Shown: in pieces, positions 1-10,032 of the stretch
Layout: each line of letters starts with the position of its first letter
Numbering within the stretch: position 1 is the first letter of the stretch
Origin: CAZYQW01 sp964649825
Lineage (GTDB): Bacteria > Planctomycetota > B15-G4 > JADJEK01
NCBI GenBank assembly: GCA_964649825.1
Contig: CAZYQW010000049.1
Location: forward strand, 31,420 to 95,419
Length of the DNA: 64,000 bases
Reading direction: 5' to 3'
Notes under the pieces: model-generated
The model's database searches: none
Seen by the model: only the letters and a program-made list of their open reading frames with translations
Told to the model about the DNA's origin: nothing
Position numbers and translations under genes: made by a program

Positions 1-13
1 GGTCCATCGTCCC

Positions 14-1150
14 TCACCGCTGGAGAATGGGCAGGTACTTGTACGGCACCTGCAGGATGATCGTCGCGACCGCCGTTCCGAACGCCGGCCCCGGGCCGAT
101 GTCGTTCGGCCAGCTCCCGTCCCGGAGCTGGCCCTTCAACAGGTCCCGGCGGATCCGAGTGTAGTAGCGGCTCCACCACGGATCACCTGCGACGTACATC
201 GCTTGCACGGCGTAGTAGTGGCCGTACCAGTAGAAGTAGTGGTTCTGGCGGTTCTCCAACAGGTGGTACGTCTGTTCGAGGATGTCGAGCGACTCGCGCA
301 GGCGATCGTCGGAGTAGACGCCGGCGTTGTAGAGGGACGCGATCCCGGCCGACGTCAACGCGAACGAGGAGCGCGTGTTGTCCTGCTTCTGGTACTTGAA
401 CGAGCCACGGCGGAGGAAATAGTACCCGTCGTGGTAGTAGAACGTGTTCATCTCGTCGCGTTCGACGTACGAGCTCTGGACGTACTGAACGGCCCGATCG
501 ATCGTCGAGCGGGGCACCTTGATGCCGATGTTGCGGGCGGCGCGAAGCGCCATGATCTGGCACACCGTGATCGACATGTCCGACTCGACGGCGAACGGTT
601 CGTAGCGCCACGAGCCGTGATCGTTCTGCGACTTGACGATCAGGTCGACCGCGCGCTGGAGCTTCTCGCGCACGTCGGCACGGTGGGTCATTCCGACCAC
701 CTCCGCCAGGTAGAGCGTGGCGAACGCGTGGCTGTACATGCGCGAGCCGCCGTGGGAGACGAACCCCGACGTGTCGTCGACGGAGCGGAGGACGAACTCC
801 GTCGCCGACGTGATCGAGGCGCCGTATTCGCCGCGGCCCGGGAGATGCCCGCCGGCGAGGAACGCCATGCCAGCCAGCGCGGTGACTCCGACGTGCGACT
901 GCGAGTGCCGTTCGATCTCGTAGTTCTGGTTCAGCTTGAACCCGACGTGGCCGGTCCACGAACCGTCGTCGTTCTGATGGTCTTTCAGCCACACGAGACC
1001 TCGCTCCACCGCGCGCATCGCGTCGGCGTCATCGGCGGCGTCGACCTCGGTCCACGATCGTTCCTCCTGTCGCGCGTCGAGGCTGCCGGCGAGGAGAATG
1101 CCGATGGCCAGGGCGGCCGGGGCTCGCCCGATTGCCGCGGAACGTTTCAT
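14..1150 (-). CDS. Exported prenyltransferase/squalene-oxidase repeat protein
   Basis: A 378-aa protein of the alpha-alpha toroid (prenyltransferase/squalene cyclase) repeat type. The ATG at 1150 is chosen because GGAGG precedes it and it opens a signal peptide (MKRSAAIG followed by a hydrophobic run, cleavage near residue 27). QW-like repeat turns are visible as NDDGSW (~60-65), NDHGSW (~176-181) and RDGSWPND near the C-terminus. I see no canonical cyclase acid motif, so enzymatic activity is doubtful and a scaffold or binding role in the envelope is equally possible. Its start overlaps the stop of the giant PQQ protein upstream by 4 bp (ATGA), so the two are probably translationally coupled. 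Confidence 0.85.
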   Translation of the reverse strand: MKRSAAIGRAPAALAIGILLAGSLDARQEERSWTEVDAADDADAMRAVERGLVWLKDHQNDDGSWTGHVGFKLNQNYEIERHSQSHVGVTALAGMAFLAGGHLPGRGEYGASITSATEFVLRSVDDTSGFVSHGGSRMYSHAFATLYLAEVVGMTHRADVREKLQRAVDLIVKSQNDHGSWRYEPFAVESDMSITVCQIMALRAARNIGIKVPRSTIDRAVQYVQSSYVERDEMNTFYYHDGYYFLRRGSFKYQKQDNTRSSFALTSAGIASLYNAGVYSDDRLRESLDILEQTYHLLENRQNHYFYWYGHYYAVQAMYVAGDPWWSRYYTRIRRDLLKGQLRDGSWPNDIGPGPAFGTAVATIILQVPYKYLPILQR

Positions 1151-4100
1151 CGCGCTTCCTCCTTCGATCGATTCGATCGATAGACGTAGAGCTGGTCCGC
1201 CTTGAGCACGGCGAGCGACGTGCGGGTCGTCGTCGCGGTCGCCCCGTACCGTTCGCGCTCGGACGGAATCAACTTCATCTCGAGCGAGGCGGCGGTCGGG
1301 TCGAGCGTGAACGCGAAGCTGGTGCTCGAACGGGGCATGACCGGGCTGACGTCGATCGTCCCGCACAGAGTCCCGTCGCCGACGAGGATGGCCCTCACCT
1401 CGACCCGTCGCTCCGGAAGCGAATCCAACCTGACGTCATCGATTTCTCCCGACGCGAGATCGACGACCACGATCCGCGGCGGCTTCCTGGCACTCCGGCT
1501 TCGATCCTCCTCGATCATCACGAGGCGGTTCGAAGCGCAGGCGGGGCCGAGCTCGAACGTGGAGAGACGACCCGGAGTGTCGATCTCGCGCACCGTCGCT
1601 CCGGACCGAGGGTCGATGAGCTGGACGGTGTGGATCCCCGTCACCTGCCCGGCCGAGCTCCGCGTGCCGACCAGCAGGGCGAGGGACTCGCGTCCAGCCC
1701 TCACCCACTCGGGCGCGAGGCGGAACGAGAGGTCGCCCAGTTCCCACAGGCGTCGTCCATCGGCGAGGTCGAAGCCGACGAGCCGGCCGCGGTTCGTGGC
1801 TTCCTCGATCCCGGCCGCGATCAGCACTCCGAACTCGGCGAACGGGACGACTCCCGGCCGATTCGAGAACTCGAGCAGCGAGATCTCGTAGGTCGTCGCG
1901 CCGGTCAGCCCGTCGAGGGCCACGACGTGGCCGTCCGGACTGTTCACGAGGACGAGGTCGCCGCCCACCACCACGTCGCTGATCACGCGGTCGAACTCGC
2001 GCTCCCAGAAGCGGGAGCCGGACGCGGCTTCGAACCCGGCCACGACGTTGCGGCCGTCCCGTCGGTCCCACGCGAGATAGAGCAGACCGGAGCCTCGACA
2101 CTCGAACGTCGGGAGGGCGGAAAGCTCGCGCTCGTAGAGAAGCGTGCCATCGTCCGGATCGAACCCGCGCAACGTCCGGGACTGTCGGACCACGAGCCGC
2201 CCGCCGATCAAGTAGGCGAGGATCGGATCGCTCTCGTGGCGGTAGTTGGCCACCTCCGCCCGCCACCGCTCCTTCAGGTCGCCGGCGTCGATGCAGCAGA
2301 GCCAAGCGCGATCGTCGTCCTTCGAGACGCCGAAGACGATGACGATCTCGGGGTCATCGCTCGCGCCGGTCTCGACGATCGGAACGATGCCCACGTCGCG
2401 AAGCTCGAACCCGCGCGTACGCACGTCGTCCAGGACGGGTCTCCGCCGGAGCCGCGGTCCCGAGGGGGCCGCCGCGCCTCCTCCCGTCAGCCGAGCGGCC
2501 TCCACCTTGGCGATCGAGCCGTACGAGTCGCCCTCTCCGCCCGAGTACGGCACGTCCTTCCCCAGCCCGACCAGGCGCCGCCAGACCGTCGCCGCGAGCT
2601 GCGTGTCGCCAGCCGCCTCGGCCCCGCGCGCGACGATGCCGAGCGCACGGACGCGTTGCTCGAGGTCGATCGTGCCGGACAAGAGCGGCGCGACCACTTC
2701 GAACACCGCCGACGGCGATCCCGAATCCAGCTCGAGACGCGCCAAGTCGAGTCGATAGTCGATCGAATGGGTGGAGTTGGGGAACCTTCGGATCACGGCC
2801 AGCAGCGCGGCGCGATCCCGCCCGGCCACCGCGGCGGTGTGAAGATCGCGCGCCTCATCCTCGAAGCGCTCGTACACCGAGCGACCATGTTGCGTGATCA
2901 TCTCCTCGATCCGCTCGCGGGCGTAGCGCGTCACCGAGCTGCCCGCGAACGTCAGGTCGGCGTAACGATCGAGCATGCGCTGCCACGCCGCGACCGCGTC
3001 CACCGGCGCCGATCGCGCGACCGCGACCGATGCGCGCTGGTCGAGCGTGAACAGGCCGGTTCGTACCAGACCGCCGTACGAGTGCTTCTTGAACCCATAG
3101 TCCGCGTCCGCCGCGCGCTCATCGATCCAATCGAGCGCGGCGAGATAGGCGTCGAAGTCGCGCGCCGCTTCGTGGATGTCGAGGACCTGCTCGACGGTAC
3201 GGAGGAACGCGTGATCACCACGCGCGAACTCGGCCATCTCCTTCAGGTGCTCGAGGCGCGAGTCGGCGTCTCCGCTGATGTCGGCGAGCTTCGCCAGGTC
3301 GCGGTAGGCGCGGAACAGGCCGTCGCGAACGCGGCGGTCGGACTCCGGGTTCCGATCGGGATGAGAAAGCGCCCGTCTGAACATCGCGACCGCCGCCGCG
3401 TGGTCGTTGCGCAGATGCTCGAGATCGCCGAGGAGGATCAGGTCCTCGAGGCTCGGATCGTCCGACGCGACCCGCAGCCGCGTCTCGCGCACCAGCGTGT
3501 CGACGTCGTAGAAGACGGTCATCTCGTCCTGCGACATCGACACCTTGACGTCGCGATAGAGCAGCAGGTTGCCGGCCTGATCCGGATCCCAGCTCACGAA
3601 CTCCTCGTCGAAGTCGACGACGGCAGGCGACACGCGCTTCCAGCGGAGCGTGAGCAAGCGATCGTAGAGCGGTTGATGCACCACTCCGTTCGTCAGACAG
3701 CCTCGTCCGCGCGGGTCGGCGTTGTTCCCGCTGAACGGGTACTCGCCCAATCGGGCGCCCGTCTTCAGGTCGAACAGCCCGATGCCGTAGTAGCCGCCGA
3801 GCACGAGGACGCCGTCTTCGACGCCGAGCAACCACGAGTATCGCGACTCGCCCTGGCGGCTGCTCGACTTCATCGACCAGAGACGCTTCCCCGAGCTCGC
3901 CTCGACCGCGTAGAACGAGTACGAGTCGAACGGCGAGAAGACCACGACGCCGTCGGCGACGATCGGTGGATCGTTGTTCGAACTGGTCCCCCGCTCGCGA
4001 TGCTGCGTGTAGTGCAGTGCACCCTTGATCGGGATCGACTCGTACTGGACCACCCAGCGCGGATGGCCGGTGAGGGTGTCGAGCGCGGCGAACAGGCCGA

Positions 4101-5679
4101 GGTTCGTGCTCACGTAGACGGAGCCGTCCGCCTCGGCCGGCATCTGCAGCGTGAACTCCTTGAACGGCTTGTTGAACATCGTCAGCTCCTGCTGGCCGAC
4201 GACGATCGGCGTCTTCCACAGCAGGCGGCCGTCCTTCAACGAGAAACAGGCGACATGGTGGTTGATAGCGCCTTCGAGGATGTATCCGGCCGCGATCACG
4301 CGATCGCCGACGACGATCGGCGGCACCGATACGGACAAGCGGTTGACGAACGATGTCTCGTCCTGCTCGGGACGGCGCTGGGTCCACAACGCTTCGCCGG
4401 TGTCGAGATCGATCGCGTACAGGCTGCGCTTGGGGATCGCGATCGTGATCGGGGTCTTGTCGAACCGGATGTTCCGCCCGCGAGCCTTCAGATCCATGAG
4501 CGGAGCCACGACGACGCCGCCCGCCACCGTCGCGGCGAGCGGCAACGAGCGAGCGAGCGAGCCCTGCGGCGGGTTTCCGTTGGAGGGGCGCACGTAGTCC
4601 TCGAAGACGTAGAAGTCGTCGGACGTGCGAACGTTGTAGAGCGGCCCCTCGTACATCCAGCGCGGTTCGGGCGAGAAGAAGCTGAACGCGCGGACCGAGA
4701 GCCCGTCCGTGGCGACGATCGTTCCGTCGTCGACCGCGACGTGGAACGGGAACTCCTGATAGTTGGCCACCCGCGTGCGGAACGGGTTGCGGCCGGCGCC
4801 GGTGAACGCGGGGACGTGCCAATTCTCCGTGAGCCGCACGTCGCCGCCCCGGTACGGCGCGATGCCCCGATGATCGTTCCGCCCGCCGAAAACGGACCAG
4901 TCTTCGCGGTGGCGCGGCGCGCTCGCCGCGACGCGCTCGTACGCCCCCGAGAGCGGAAGCGCTTTGCCCTCGAACTTCACGGTCTCCGTCGCGTACCGCC
5001 GCACGAGCGCCCGAGCCCCCTCGGCGTCGCCGGCGTACGCGCCCGCCATCGCGGCCCGGAGCGCGATCCAAGGGTCCTCGGGCGTCGGTGGCTCGGAGAA
5101 CGCCAGGCGGCGCCGGTGGTAGCGTTCGGCCAGTGCGTGTGCCCCGCGCTCGTGGGCGAGGTCGCCGAGCCGGCGCAGCGCCTGCTGGCCCTGCGGGGTC
5201 ACCACCCAGCGGTTCGCGAGGCCTTCGAGCACGGCGACGTCACGGTCGCGCATGGCCCGCTCGAACGTGCTCACCACGCGCAGCGACGCCCAGTCGGCGT
5301 ACTCGCGGCGGGCCTCGGGCGGGAACGTCGACAGGAGGTACTTGGCGTATTCCGCCGCGCCGACCCACCGGGTGTCCGACACCTGATGGAGGTGGTTCGG
5401 GAACATGTTGATGATGTCCTGGAGCGGCTCCGCGGCGAGGCGGAAGTTCCCGACCTTCATCAGCTCGTTCGCGTTGTGGAATCGGAATCGAACCTCTCCC
5501 GACACGGAGATCGCGAAGGTCGCCACTTCGCTGCTGTCGGGATCGAAGGTGTAGTTCTCGTCGTCGAGTGCGTCCCAGCCCGCGAACGCCGCATCCTGGC
5601 CCGCGGCCGGCGCGGCCGGGAAGGAGGCGACCAGGACGATCAGGAACGAGAGGCTCGAGTTGCGAGGGATCGACTTCAT
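1147..5679 (-). CDS. Giant exported TPR + PQQ-like beta-propeller protein
   Basis: A 1510-aa exported protein. The chosen ATG (5679) starts a signal peptide (MKSIPRNSS, hydrophobic core, AAGQ cleavage region). The order appears to be TPR-like helices (~40-230), a PQQ-type propeller (~240-700) with blades such as LYAIDLDTGEALW, a second TPR-like stretch (~720-1060) and a second propeller (~1110-1500) with VVALDGLTGATTYE. It therefore looks like a doubled version of the 697-aa protein at 14317-16410. PQQ-like blades usually mediate protein binding (as in BamB) and need not bind cofactor; no catalytic site is evident. Its stop overlaps the next gene by 4 bp. It is divergent from the glycosyltransferase at 5944. 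Confidence 0.88.
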   Translation of the reverse strand: MKSIPRNSSLSFLIVLVASFPAAPAAGQDAAFAGWDALDDENYTFDPDSSEVATFAISVSGEVRFRFHNANELMKVGNFRLAAEPLQDIINMFPNHLHQVSDTRWVGAAEYAKYLLSTFPPEARREYADWASLRVVSTFERAMRDRDVAVLEGLANRWVVTPQGQQALRRLGDLAHERGAHALAERYHRRRLAFSEPPTPEDPWIALRAAMAGAYAGDAEGARALVRRYATETVKFEGKALPLSGAYERVAASAPRHREDWSVFGGRNDHRGIAPYRGGDVRLTENWHVPAFTGAGRNPFRTRVANYQEFPFHVAVDDGTIVATDGLSVRAFSFFSPEPRWMYEGPLYNVRTSDDFYVFEDYVRPSNGNPPQGSLARSLPLAATVAGGVVVAPLMDLKARGRNIRFDKTPITIAIPKRSLYAIDLDTGEALWTQRRPEQDETSFVNRLSVSVPPIVVGDRVIAAGYILEGAINHHVACFSLKDGRLLWKTPIVVGQQELTMFNKPFKEFTLQMPAEADGSVYVSTNLGLFAALDTLTGHPRWVVQYESIPIKGALHYTQHRERGTSSNNDPPIVADGVVVFSPFDSYSFYAVEASSGKRLWSMKSSSRQGESRYSWLLGVEDGVLVLGGYYGIGLFDLKTGARLGEYPFSGNNADPRGRGCLTNGVVHQPLYDRLLTLRWKRVSPAVVDFDEEFVSWDPDQAGNLLLYRDVKVSMSQDEMTVFYDVDTLVRETRLRVASDDPSLEDLILLGDLEHLRNDHAAAVAMFRRALSHPDRNPESDRRVRDGLFRAYRDLAKLADISGDADSRLEHLKEMAEFARGDHAFLRTVEQVLDIHEAARDFDAYLAALDWIDERAADADYGFKKHSYGGLVRTGLFTLDQRASVAVARSAPVDAVAAWQRMLDRYADLTFAGSSVTRYARERIEEMITQHGRSVYERFEDEARDLHTAAVAGRDRAALLAVIRRFPNSTHSIDYRLDLARLELDSGSPSAVFEVVAPLLSGTIDLEQRVRALGIVARGAEAAGDTQLAATVWRRLVGLGKDVPYSGGEGDSYGSIAKVEAARLTGGGAAAPSGPRLRRRPVLDDVRTRGFELRDVGIVPIVETGASDDPEIVIVFGVSKDDDRAWLCCIDAGDLKERWRAEVANYRHESDPILAYLIGGRLVVRQSRTLRGFDPDDGTLLYERELSALPTFECRGSGLLYLAWDRRDGRNVVAGFEAASGSRFWEREFDRVISDVVVGGDLVLVNSPDGHVVALDGLTGATTYEISLLEFSNRPGVVPFAEFGVLIAAGIEEATNRGRLVGFDLADGRRLWELGDLSFRLAPEWVRAGRESLALLVGTRSSAGQVTGIHTVQLIDPRSGATVREIDTPGRLSTFELGPACASNRLVMIEEDRSRSARKPPRIVVVDLASGEIDDVRLDSLPERRVEVRAILVGDGTLCGTIDVSPVMPRSSTSFAFTLDPTAASLEMKLIPSERERYGATATTTRTSLAVLKADQLYVYRSNRSKEEAR

Positions 5680-5943
5680 GATGCTCGGCGAAAGCCTCGA
5701 TTCGGTGCGCGGTGCCCAACGACGTCTATCGTCCGCCCTCCGATGACTAGCCAAGCCTTTTCCGGTCTGCCCGTTGCGACGGCGACGGGTCCAGAGCCGC
5801 CTGGATTATACGGTTCAGGATTCCGACGTTGGATCGCGGGTTAGGATTCTGATCGAGTCTCTCGTGCGGTCGATCGATGACGTCCGGGCCGCCGGGCGGC
5901 GCCCGACCGAGGGTCACGTGACGGCACCGTACGGAGGACGAGC

Positions 5944-7566
5944 ATGGCGATCGCGAAGCGGGCGGCCGCGGGGTTGGCCGTCTTCGTCGTCGCGATCGTC
6001 CTTCGGGCGGTCGGCGTCTCGTTCGGCCTCGATTTCGACGATCCTTCCCAGGCGATCTTCGATCACGAGGTGGACGAGGAGACGATGGTCGTCGCGGTGC
6101 GGGACTCGCTCCTCCGCGGCGACTTCCACCCGGGACGATTCCTCTACTGGGGATCGGGGGGGTTCTACCTCTACGGAGCCGCCGACGCGGCGACGCTCGG
6201 GGCCATCGCCCTGTTGTCGTCGCACGGTTTCGTCGAGGGCCGCGATCGACTCGCCGAGAACCCGTCGCTTCTGTTCCTCGTGCACCGGATCGTCTCACTG
6301 ATCGCGGGCGGTTTGACGGTCGTCGTCGTGCTCCGCGTTCTTTGGCGTGAACGCGGCGCGATCGCCGCGGTGGCCGGCGCCGCCACGCTGGCCGCCGGCT
6401 ACCTCCACGTACGGCTCTCCCATTTCGGCACGCTCGACGTGCTGCTGACCCTGTTCGCGAGCCTCGTCCTCGATCGCTCCCTCCGGCTCGCGGCGACGGG
6501 ACGCGCGCGACACCTCCTCGTCGCGGGGGCGCTCGTCGGGGCGGCGACCGCGGTCAAGTACAACGGGTTCCTCCTCGCCGTGCCGGTCGGCCTGGCCTGG
6601 CTCCTCTCGCGACGCGCGCCGCGGGCCGAACGTCCGTCGTTCGGAGCGCTCTTCGCGGCGGGTGCGGCCGCGATCGCGGTCCTGGTGGCGTTGTCTCCCC
6701 ATGTGTTCTTCGCCGCGGATGACCTCATGCACCACCTCGGCGACCTCTCCCGCCATCGTTTCCAGTTCACGCGCGTGCCGGCCGCGCTCGCGTACCACGG
6801 CGTGAACTCGGTCTGGATCGGATTCGGCGAGTCGGCGACCCTCCTCGCGCTTGCGGGAGCCGTCCTGCTGTTGCGGGACGGCCGCCGCGGAATGACCCTG
6901 CTCCTGCTCGCGACCTCGCTCGTCCTGTTCCCCGTTTTGATTCCCCAGACGGCCGTCCGTTACGGCGCGCCGGTCCAGGTGACGCTCGCCTTGCTCGCCG
7001 GATGCGCCGTGGAGCTCGTCTCCCGTCGTACGGCGCGCCCGCGCGCGGCCGCGGCCATCCTCGTCGCCGCCGCGGTGCTGCCGTCGCTCGCGCGGTCGGC
7101 GTCGTTCGACTGGCTGCTGACGCGCCCCGACACCCGGACCGACGTGGTTCGCGCGCTCCGGGACGCCGGGGCGCGGCCGACCGACGTGCTCGCGTACGGC
7201 TTCCTGGGCCTTCCCGGTCCGAGCCGAACGCACGCGCCCCCGATCACGCAGAACTACCTCCAGATGGTCCTGCAGCTCGAGGTGCTCACGCCGGACGACG
7301 TCCGCCGTTCACCGCCGCGATTCATCCTTCTCGAACGCTCGGCCATCGACCTGATGCAGCTCCCGTTCGGATGGAGCGCGCTCGAACCGATCGTGAGCGA
7401 GCGCTATCGTCCCGTGCTCGACCTCGAGCCACGGCGCAACGGCCGCGATCCGGTGCTGTTCGATCGCGACGCGGGGCAGCCGTCGCTTCTCCTGCCGTAC
7501 GGCCGCCCGTGGCAGATGACGCGCCCGGGTCCGTCCCTCGTGCTGTACGAGCGCGCCGAGGGTTGA
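5944..7566 (+). CDS. GT39/ArnT-like polytopic glycosyltransferase
   Basis: A 540-aa membrane protein with an N-terminal transmembrane helix followed by an acidic loop (DFDDPSQAIFDHEVDEE, ~30-47), as in the dolichyl-phosphate-mannose mannosyltransferase / ArnT superfamily where the first periplasmic loop carries the catalytic Asp. Many hydrophobic helices follow (roughly residues 100-385), then a soluble C-terminal part. The family transfers sugars from lipid-linked donors to protein, lipid or glycan on the outer face of the membrane; donor and acceptor cannot be read here. The start is well supported by GGAGG 6 nt upstream. It stands alone, divergent from the PQQ protein and convergent with the VWA gene. 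Confidence 0.8.
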   Translation: MAIAKRAAAGLAVFVVAIVLRAVGVSFGLDFDDPSQAIFDHEVDEETMVVAVRDSLLRGDFHPGRFLYWGSGGFYLYGAADAATLGAIALLSSHGFVEGRDRLAENPSLLFLVHRIVSLIAGGLTVVVVLRVLWRERGAIAAVAGAATLAAGYLHVRLSHFGTLDVLLTLFASLVLDRSLRLAATGRARHLLVAGALVGAATAVKYNGFLLAVPVGLAWLLSRRAPRAERPSFGALFAAGAAAIAVLVALSPHVFFAADDLMHHLGDLSRHRFQFTRVPAALAYHGVNSVWIGFGESATLLALAGAVLLLRDGRRGMTLLLLATSLVLFPVLIPQTAVRYGAPVQVTLALLAGCAVELVSRRTARPRAAAAILVAAAVLPSLARSASFDWLLTRPDTRTDVVRALRDAGARPTDVLAYGFLGLPGPSRTHAPPITQNYLQMVLQLEVLTPDDVRRSPPRFILLERSAIDLMQLPFGWSALEPIVSERYRPVLDLEPRRNGRDPVLFDRDAGQPSLLLPYGRPWQMTRPGPSLVLYERAEG

Positions 7567-7581
7567 GAGCGGTCGTGTCGC

Positions 7582-10032
7582 TCAGATCAGGTTGTACTTC
7601 TTGCGCAGGATCCACTCGAGGCTGATCGCGCCTAGGAACCCGAGGAGCGCGGCGAACGACGACCAGAGCTCCTCGCGCGTCGGCTCGCCCTTCTTCCGCT
7701 CACGTACGTCCCCCTCGATCGACGCGAGCGCGCCCTCGAACTCGTCGAGTCCGTAGTACTCTCCGTTCGTCGAGGCGGCGATCGCCTCGAGAGCGTCGCG
7801 CTCGAGGACGGGATCGTCCCACTCGTGTTGCGGCACCTCCACCCGGAACGACTTCGGCGCGAGACGCCCTGTCTCGCGCGCCGTCCAATCCTCGAGCCAG
7901 ATCTGATACGAGCCGGGCAGGCCGAGGCGCACCGTTCCCTCGAACAACCCTTCGGTCGGATCGATGTTCGCCAGCTCGATCGGCGTGACCCGTCCCTGTT
8001 CGTCGGCGAGCTGCACCGCGTAGGACTCGAGGGCCACCGGATTGAAGTCGAGGTCCTTGACGCGCGCACTGATCTGGATCGCGTCGTTGATGTCGTAGAG
8101 GGACTTGTCGGTCAGCAGCTCGAACCGCTTGTTCGTGCGCCGCAGCTTGTTCAACGCCACGTAGCGGATCGCGGCGCGCCAGAAGCGCTCGGTGTAGCGG
8201 TCGCCGTAGAACTTGCGCCAGAGCCACGTGGAGTCGAACGCGATGAACATGGTCCGGCCGGACGGATAGAACGTCGACGCCATCAGCACGTGGTTGCCGA
8301 ACTGGTTCGCGTTGACCGGATGGCGAAGCATCACCTCGGCCCCGCCCTTGGCCTTGCGGACCGGGTAGTACCACTCCTGCGCCGGCAGACCGACTTCCGG
8401 ATCCTCCCAGAGCTTGCGGTTCTTCACGAGGTCCTTCTCGAGTCGCACGACCTCGTGGGGATCGAGCGGATTCTCGAGCCGCGGGCGGAACGGTTGGATG
8501 TACCCGTCGCTCAGCATGCGCCGCTCCTCGTCGGCGTCGCCGAGCACGACGGGCATCACGTCCTCGAGCAGGGTGCCGACGTACGCGCGCGGATTGTCGA
8601 GCATGCCTGCGAGCATGATGAGGCCGCCGCCGACCTCCACGAACTCCTTCAGGTACCGGAGCGTCAACGTCGACTCATCGACGCTCGGCGCGATGCGGTA
8701 AGGGTCGACGTCGCCGATGATCACGACGTCATACTCGAACAGCGCGTTCTTCGTGGGCGGGAAGCTGGTGAGCGCCGCCGTCCCGTCGCTCGACTCCTGG
8801 ATGAAGTCCTTGTCCGCGTCGAGCAGCAGGCACTGCGCGCGCATGTTCTTCCCGCGCAGCAGGATGTTCTTGAGGAAGCGATACTCCCAGCGCGGGTACG
8901 CCTCGACGTAGAGGACCTTGATCTCCTCGGGATCGACGCGCAGGTGGTGGGCGCGCACGTTGTCGTCGAGGAACTGTTCGCCGCTCAGGGCGACGACGCA
9001 GACTTCGAGGTCGTACTCGCCCTCGCGCTCCGGCCGCCAGAACAAGACCTCGTTCTGGTCGCGTCCGTCGCGGGTCAACGTCACCTCGTGGCTCGCGAGG
9101 ACATTCTCCGATCCTTTGGTCCGCAGGACGAGGCTGGTCACGCGCCCCTCGTATCCCTTCGACGAGATCACCACCTCGAACCCGACGTCGTCGTTCACCA
9201 ACGCCACGTCCGGTGCGCGCACCGCGCGGATCTCGATGTTCTTCGGCTCGTTCGGATCGCCCACTCCGACGGTCACGATGCGCACTCCGTCGAGCGCCGC
9301 GCGCTCCGCCGCCTCGGCGGGGTCGAGACCCGAGTTGCTCCGCCCGTCCGAGAGAATGATCATCTCGGCCACGCGCTTGCCGCGGCTCGAGAACTCGCTC
9401 TGCACCTCCACGATCGCGTTCCCGAGCCGCGTGTAGTGGCCCTCGGCCCGGAGGTCCGCCGGATCACCCAGGGAGCGAACCTCGTCGCCGAACGAGTAGA
9501 GCCGCACTTCGTTCCGCTCGGACAGGACTTGCGTCGGATCGGTCTTGGGACGGCTCAGGATCGCCTTCATCAAGTCGATCCGCGTCGTCGCCGCCACCGC
9601 TTCCGTGCCCGACAGGCCGGAGAGCCGCGCGAGCCGCCCGGCCACCTCGACGTCCGAGTACGCGTCGGAGCGGCTCATCGACGAGGAACCGTCGAGGAGG
9701 ATCGGCAGGACCGACTTCTCGACCTCGACCTCGTAGGTCTCGAAGACCGGCCGGAAAAGAAACAGGAAGAGCATCGCGAACGCGAGCACGCGGAGCCCGC
9801 CGCAGATCCAACGCGCGCGGTTCGAGATGGTGCTTCCCTCGTTCCGGTAGACGAGCGCGCAGAGCCCGAGCACCATCGGGACGATCACGAGCGCGATGAT
9901 CCACGCCGGCGGCAAGTCGAGGAACTTGAACGTCGTCACCTCGCGCGTGTCGGCCTGACCGAGCGCGACCGCGGAACCTCCCGCGGAACCGACGCCCGCC
10001 GCGAGCGCGATCGACCAGCGTCGCCGGTTCAT
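7582..10032 (-). CDS. VWA-domain membrane protein with glutamine-amidotransferase-like region
   Basis: An 816-aa membrane protein ending the MoxR/Bat-type cluster. Two N-terminal hydrophobic segments (~40-60 and ~75-95) follow a short signal-like start. A von Willebrand A domain (~105-270) has the MIDAS motif DGSSSMS and SDGRSNSG. A class-I amidotransferase-like fold (~395-570) follows, with YVEAYPRWEYRFL and a VVIIGDVDP segment. The C-terminus has one more membrane helix and the basic end RKKYNLI. Homologues in Planctomycetes occur beside MoxR and DUF58 proteins, where they are thought to form a membrane-bound chaperone or assembly apparatus. Starting at ATG 10032 gives a 4-bp overlap with the BatA-like gene. 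Confidence 0.87.
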   Translation of the reverse strand: MNRRRWSIALAAGVGSAGGSAVALGQADTREVTTFKFLDLPPAWIIALVIVPMVLGLCALVYRNEGSTISNRARWICGGLRVLAFAMLFLFLFRPVFETYEVEVEKSVLPILLDGSSSMSRSDAYSDVEVAGRLARLSGLSGTEAVAATTRIDLMKAILSRPKTDPTQVLSERNEVRLYSFGDEVRSLGDPADLRAEGHYTRLGNAIVEVQSEFSSRGKRVAEMIILSDGRSNSGLDPAEAAERAALDGVRIVTVGVGDPNEPKNIEIRAVRAPDVALVNDDVGFEVVISSKGYEGRVTSLVLRTKGSENVLASHEVTLTRDGRDQNEVLFWRPEREGEYDLEVCVVALSGEQFLDDNVRAHHLRVDPEEIKVLYVEAYPRWEYRFLKNILLRGKNMRAQCLLLDADKDFIQESSDGTAALTSFPPTKNALFEYDVVIIGDVDPYRIAPSVDESTLTLRYLKEFVEVGGGLIMLAGMLDNPRAYVGTLLEDVMPVVLGDADEERRMLSDGYIQPFRPRLENPLDPHEVVRLEKDLVKNRKLWEDPEVGLPAQEWYYPVRKAKGGAEVMLRHPVNANQFGNHVLMASTFYPSGRTMFIAFDSTWLWRKFYGDRYTERFWRAAIRYVALNKLRRTNKRFELLTDKSLYDINDAIQISARVKDLDFNPVALESYAVQLADEQGRVTPIELANIDPTEGLFEGTVRLGLPGSYQIWLEDWTARETGRLAPKSFRVEVPQHEWDDPVLERDALEAIAASTNGEYYGLDEFEGALASIEGDVRERKKGEPTREELWSSFAALLGFLGAISLEWILRKKYNLI

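Noticed and set aside
1132..5844. Plus-strand 1570-aa open frame
   Set aside because: It is antisense to the giant PQQ protein; the composition is Arg/Glu/Val-rich without family motifs, as expected for a shadow of high-GC coding DNA.
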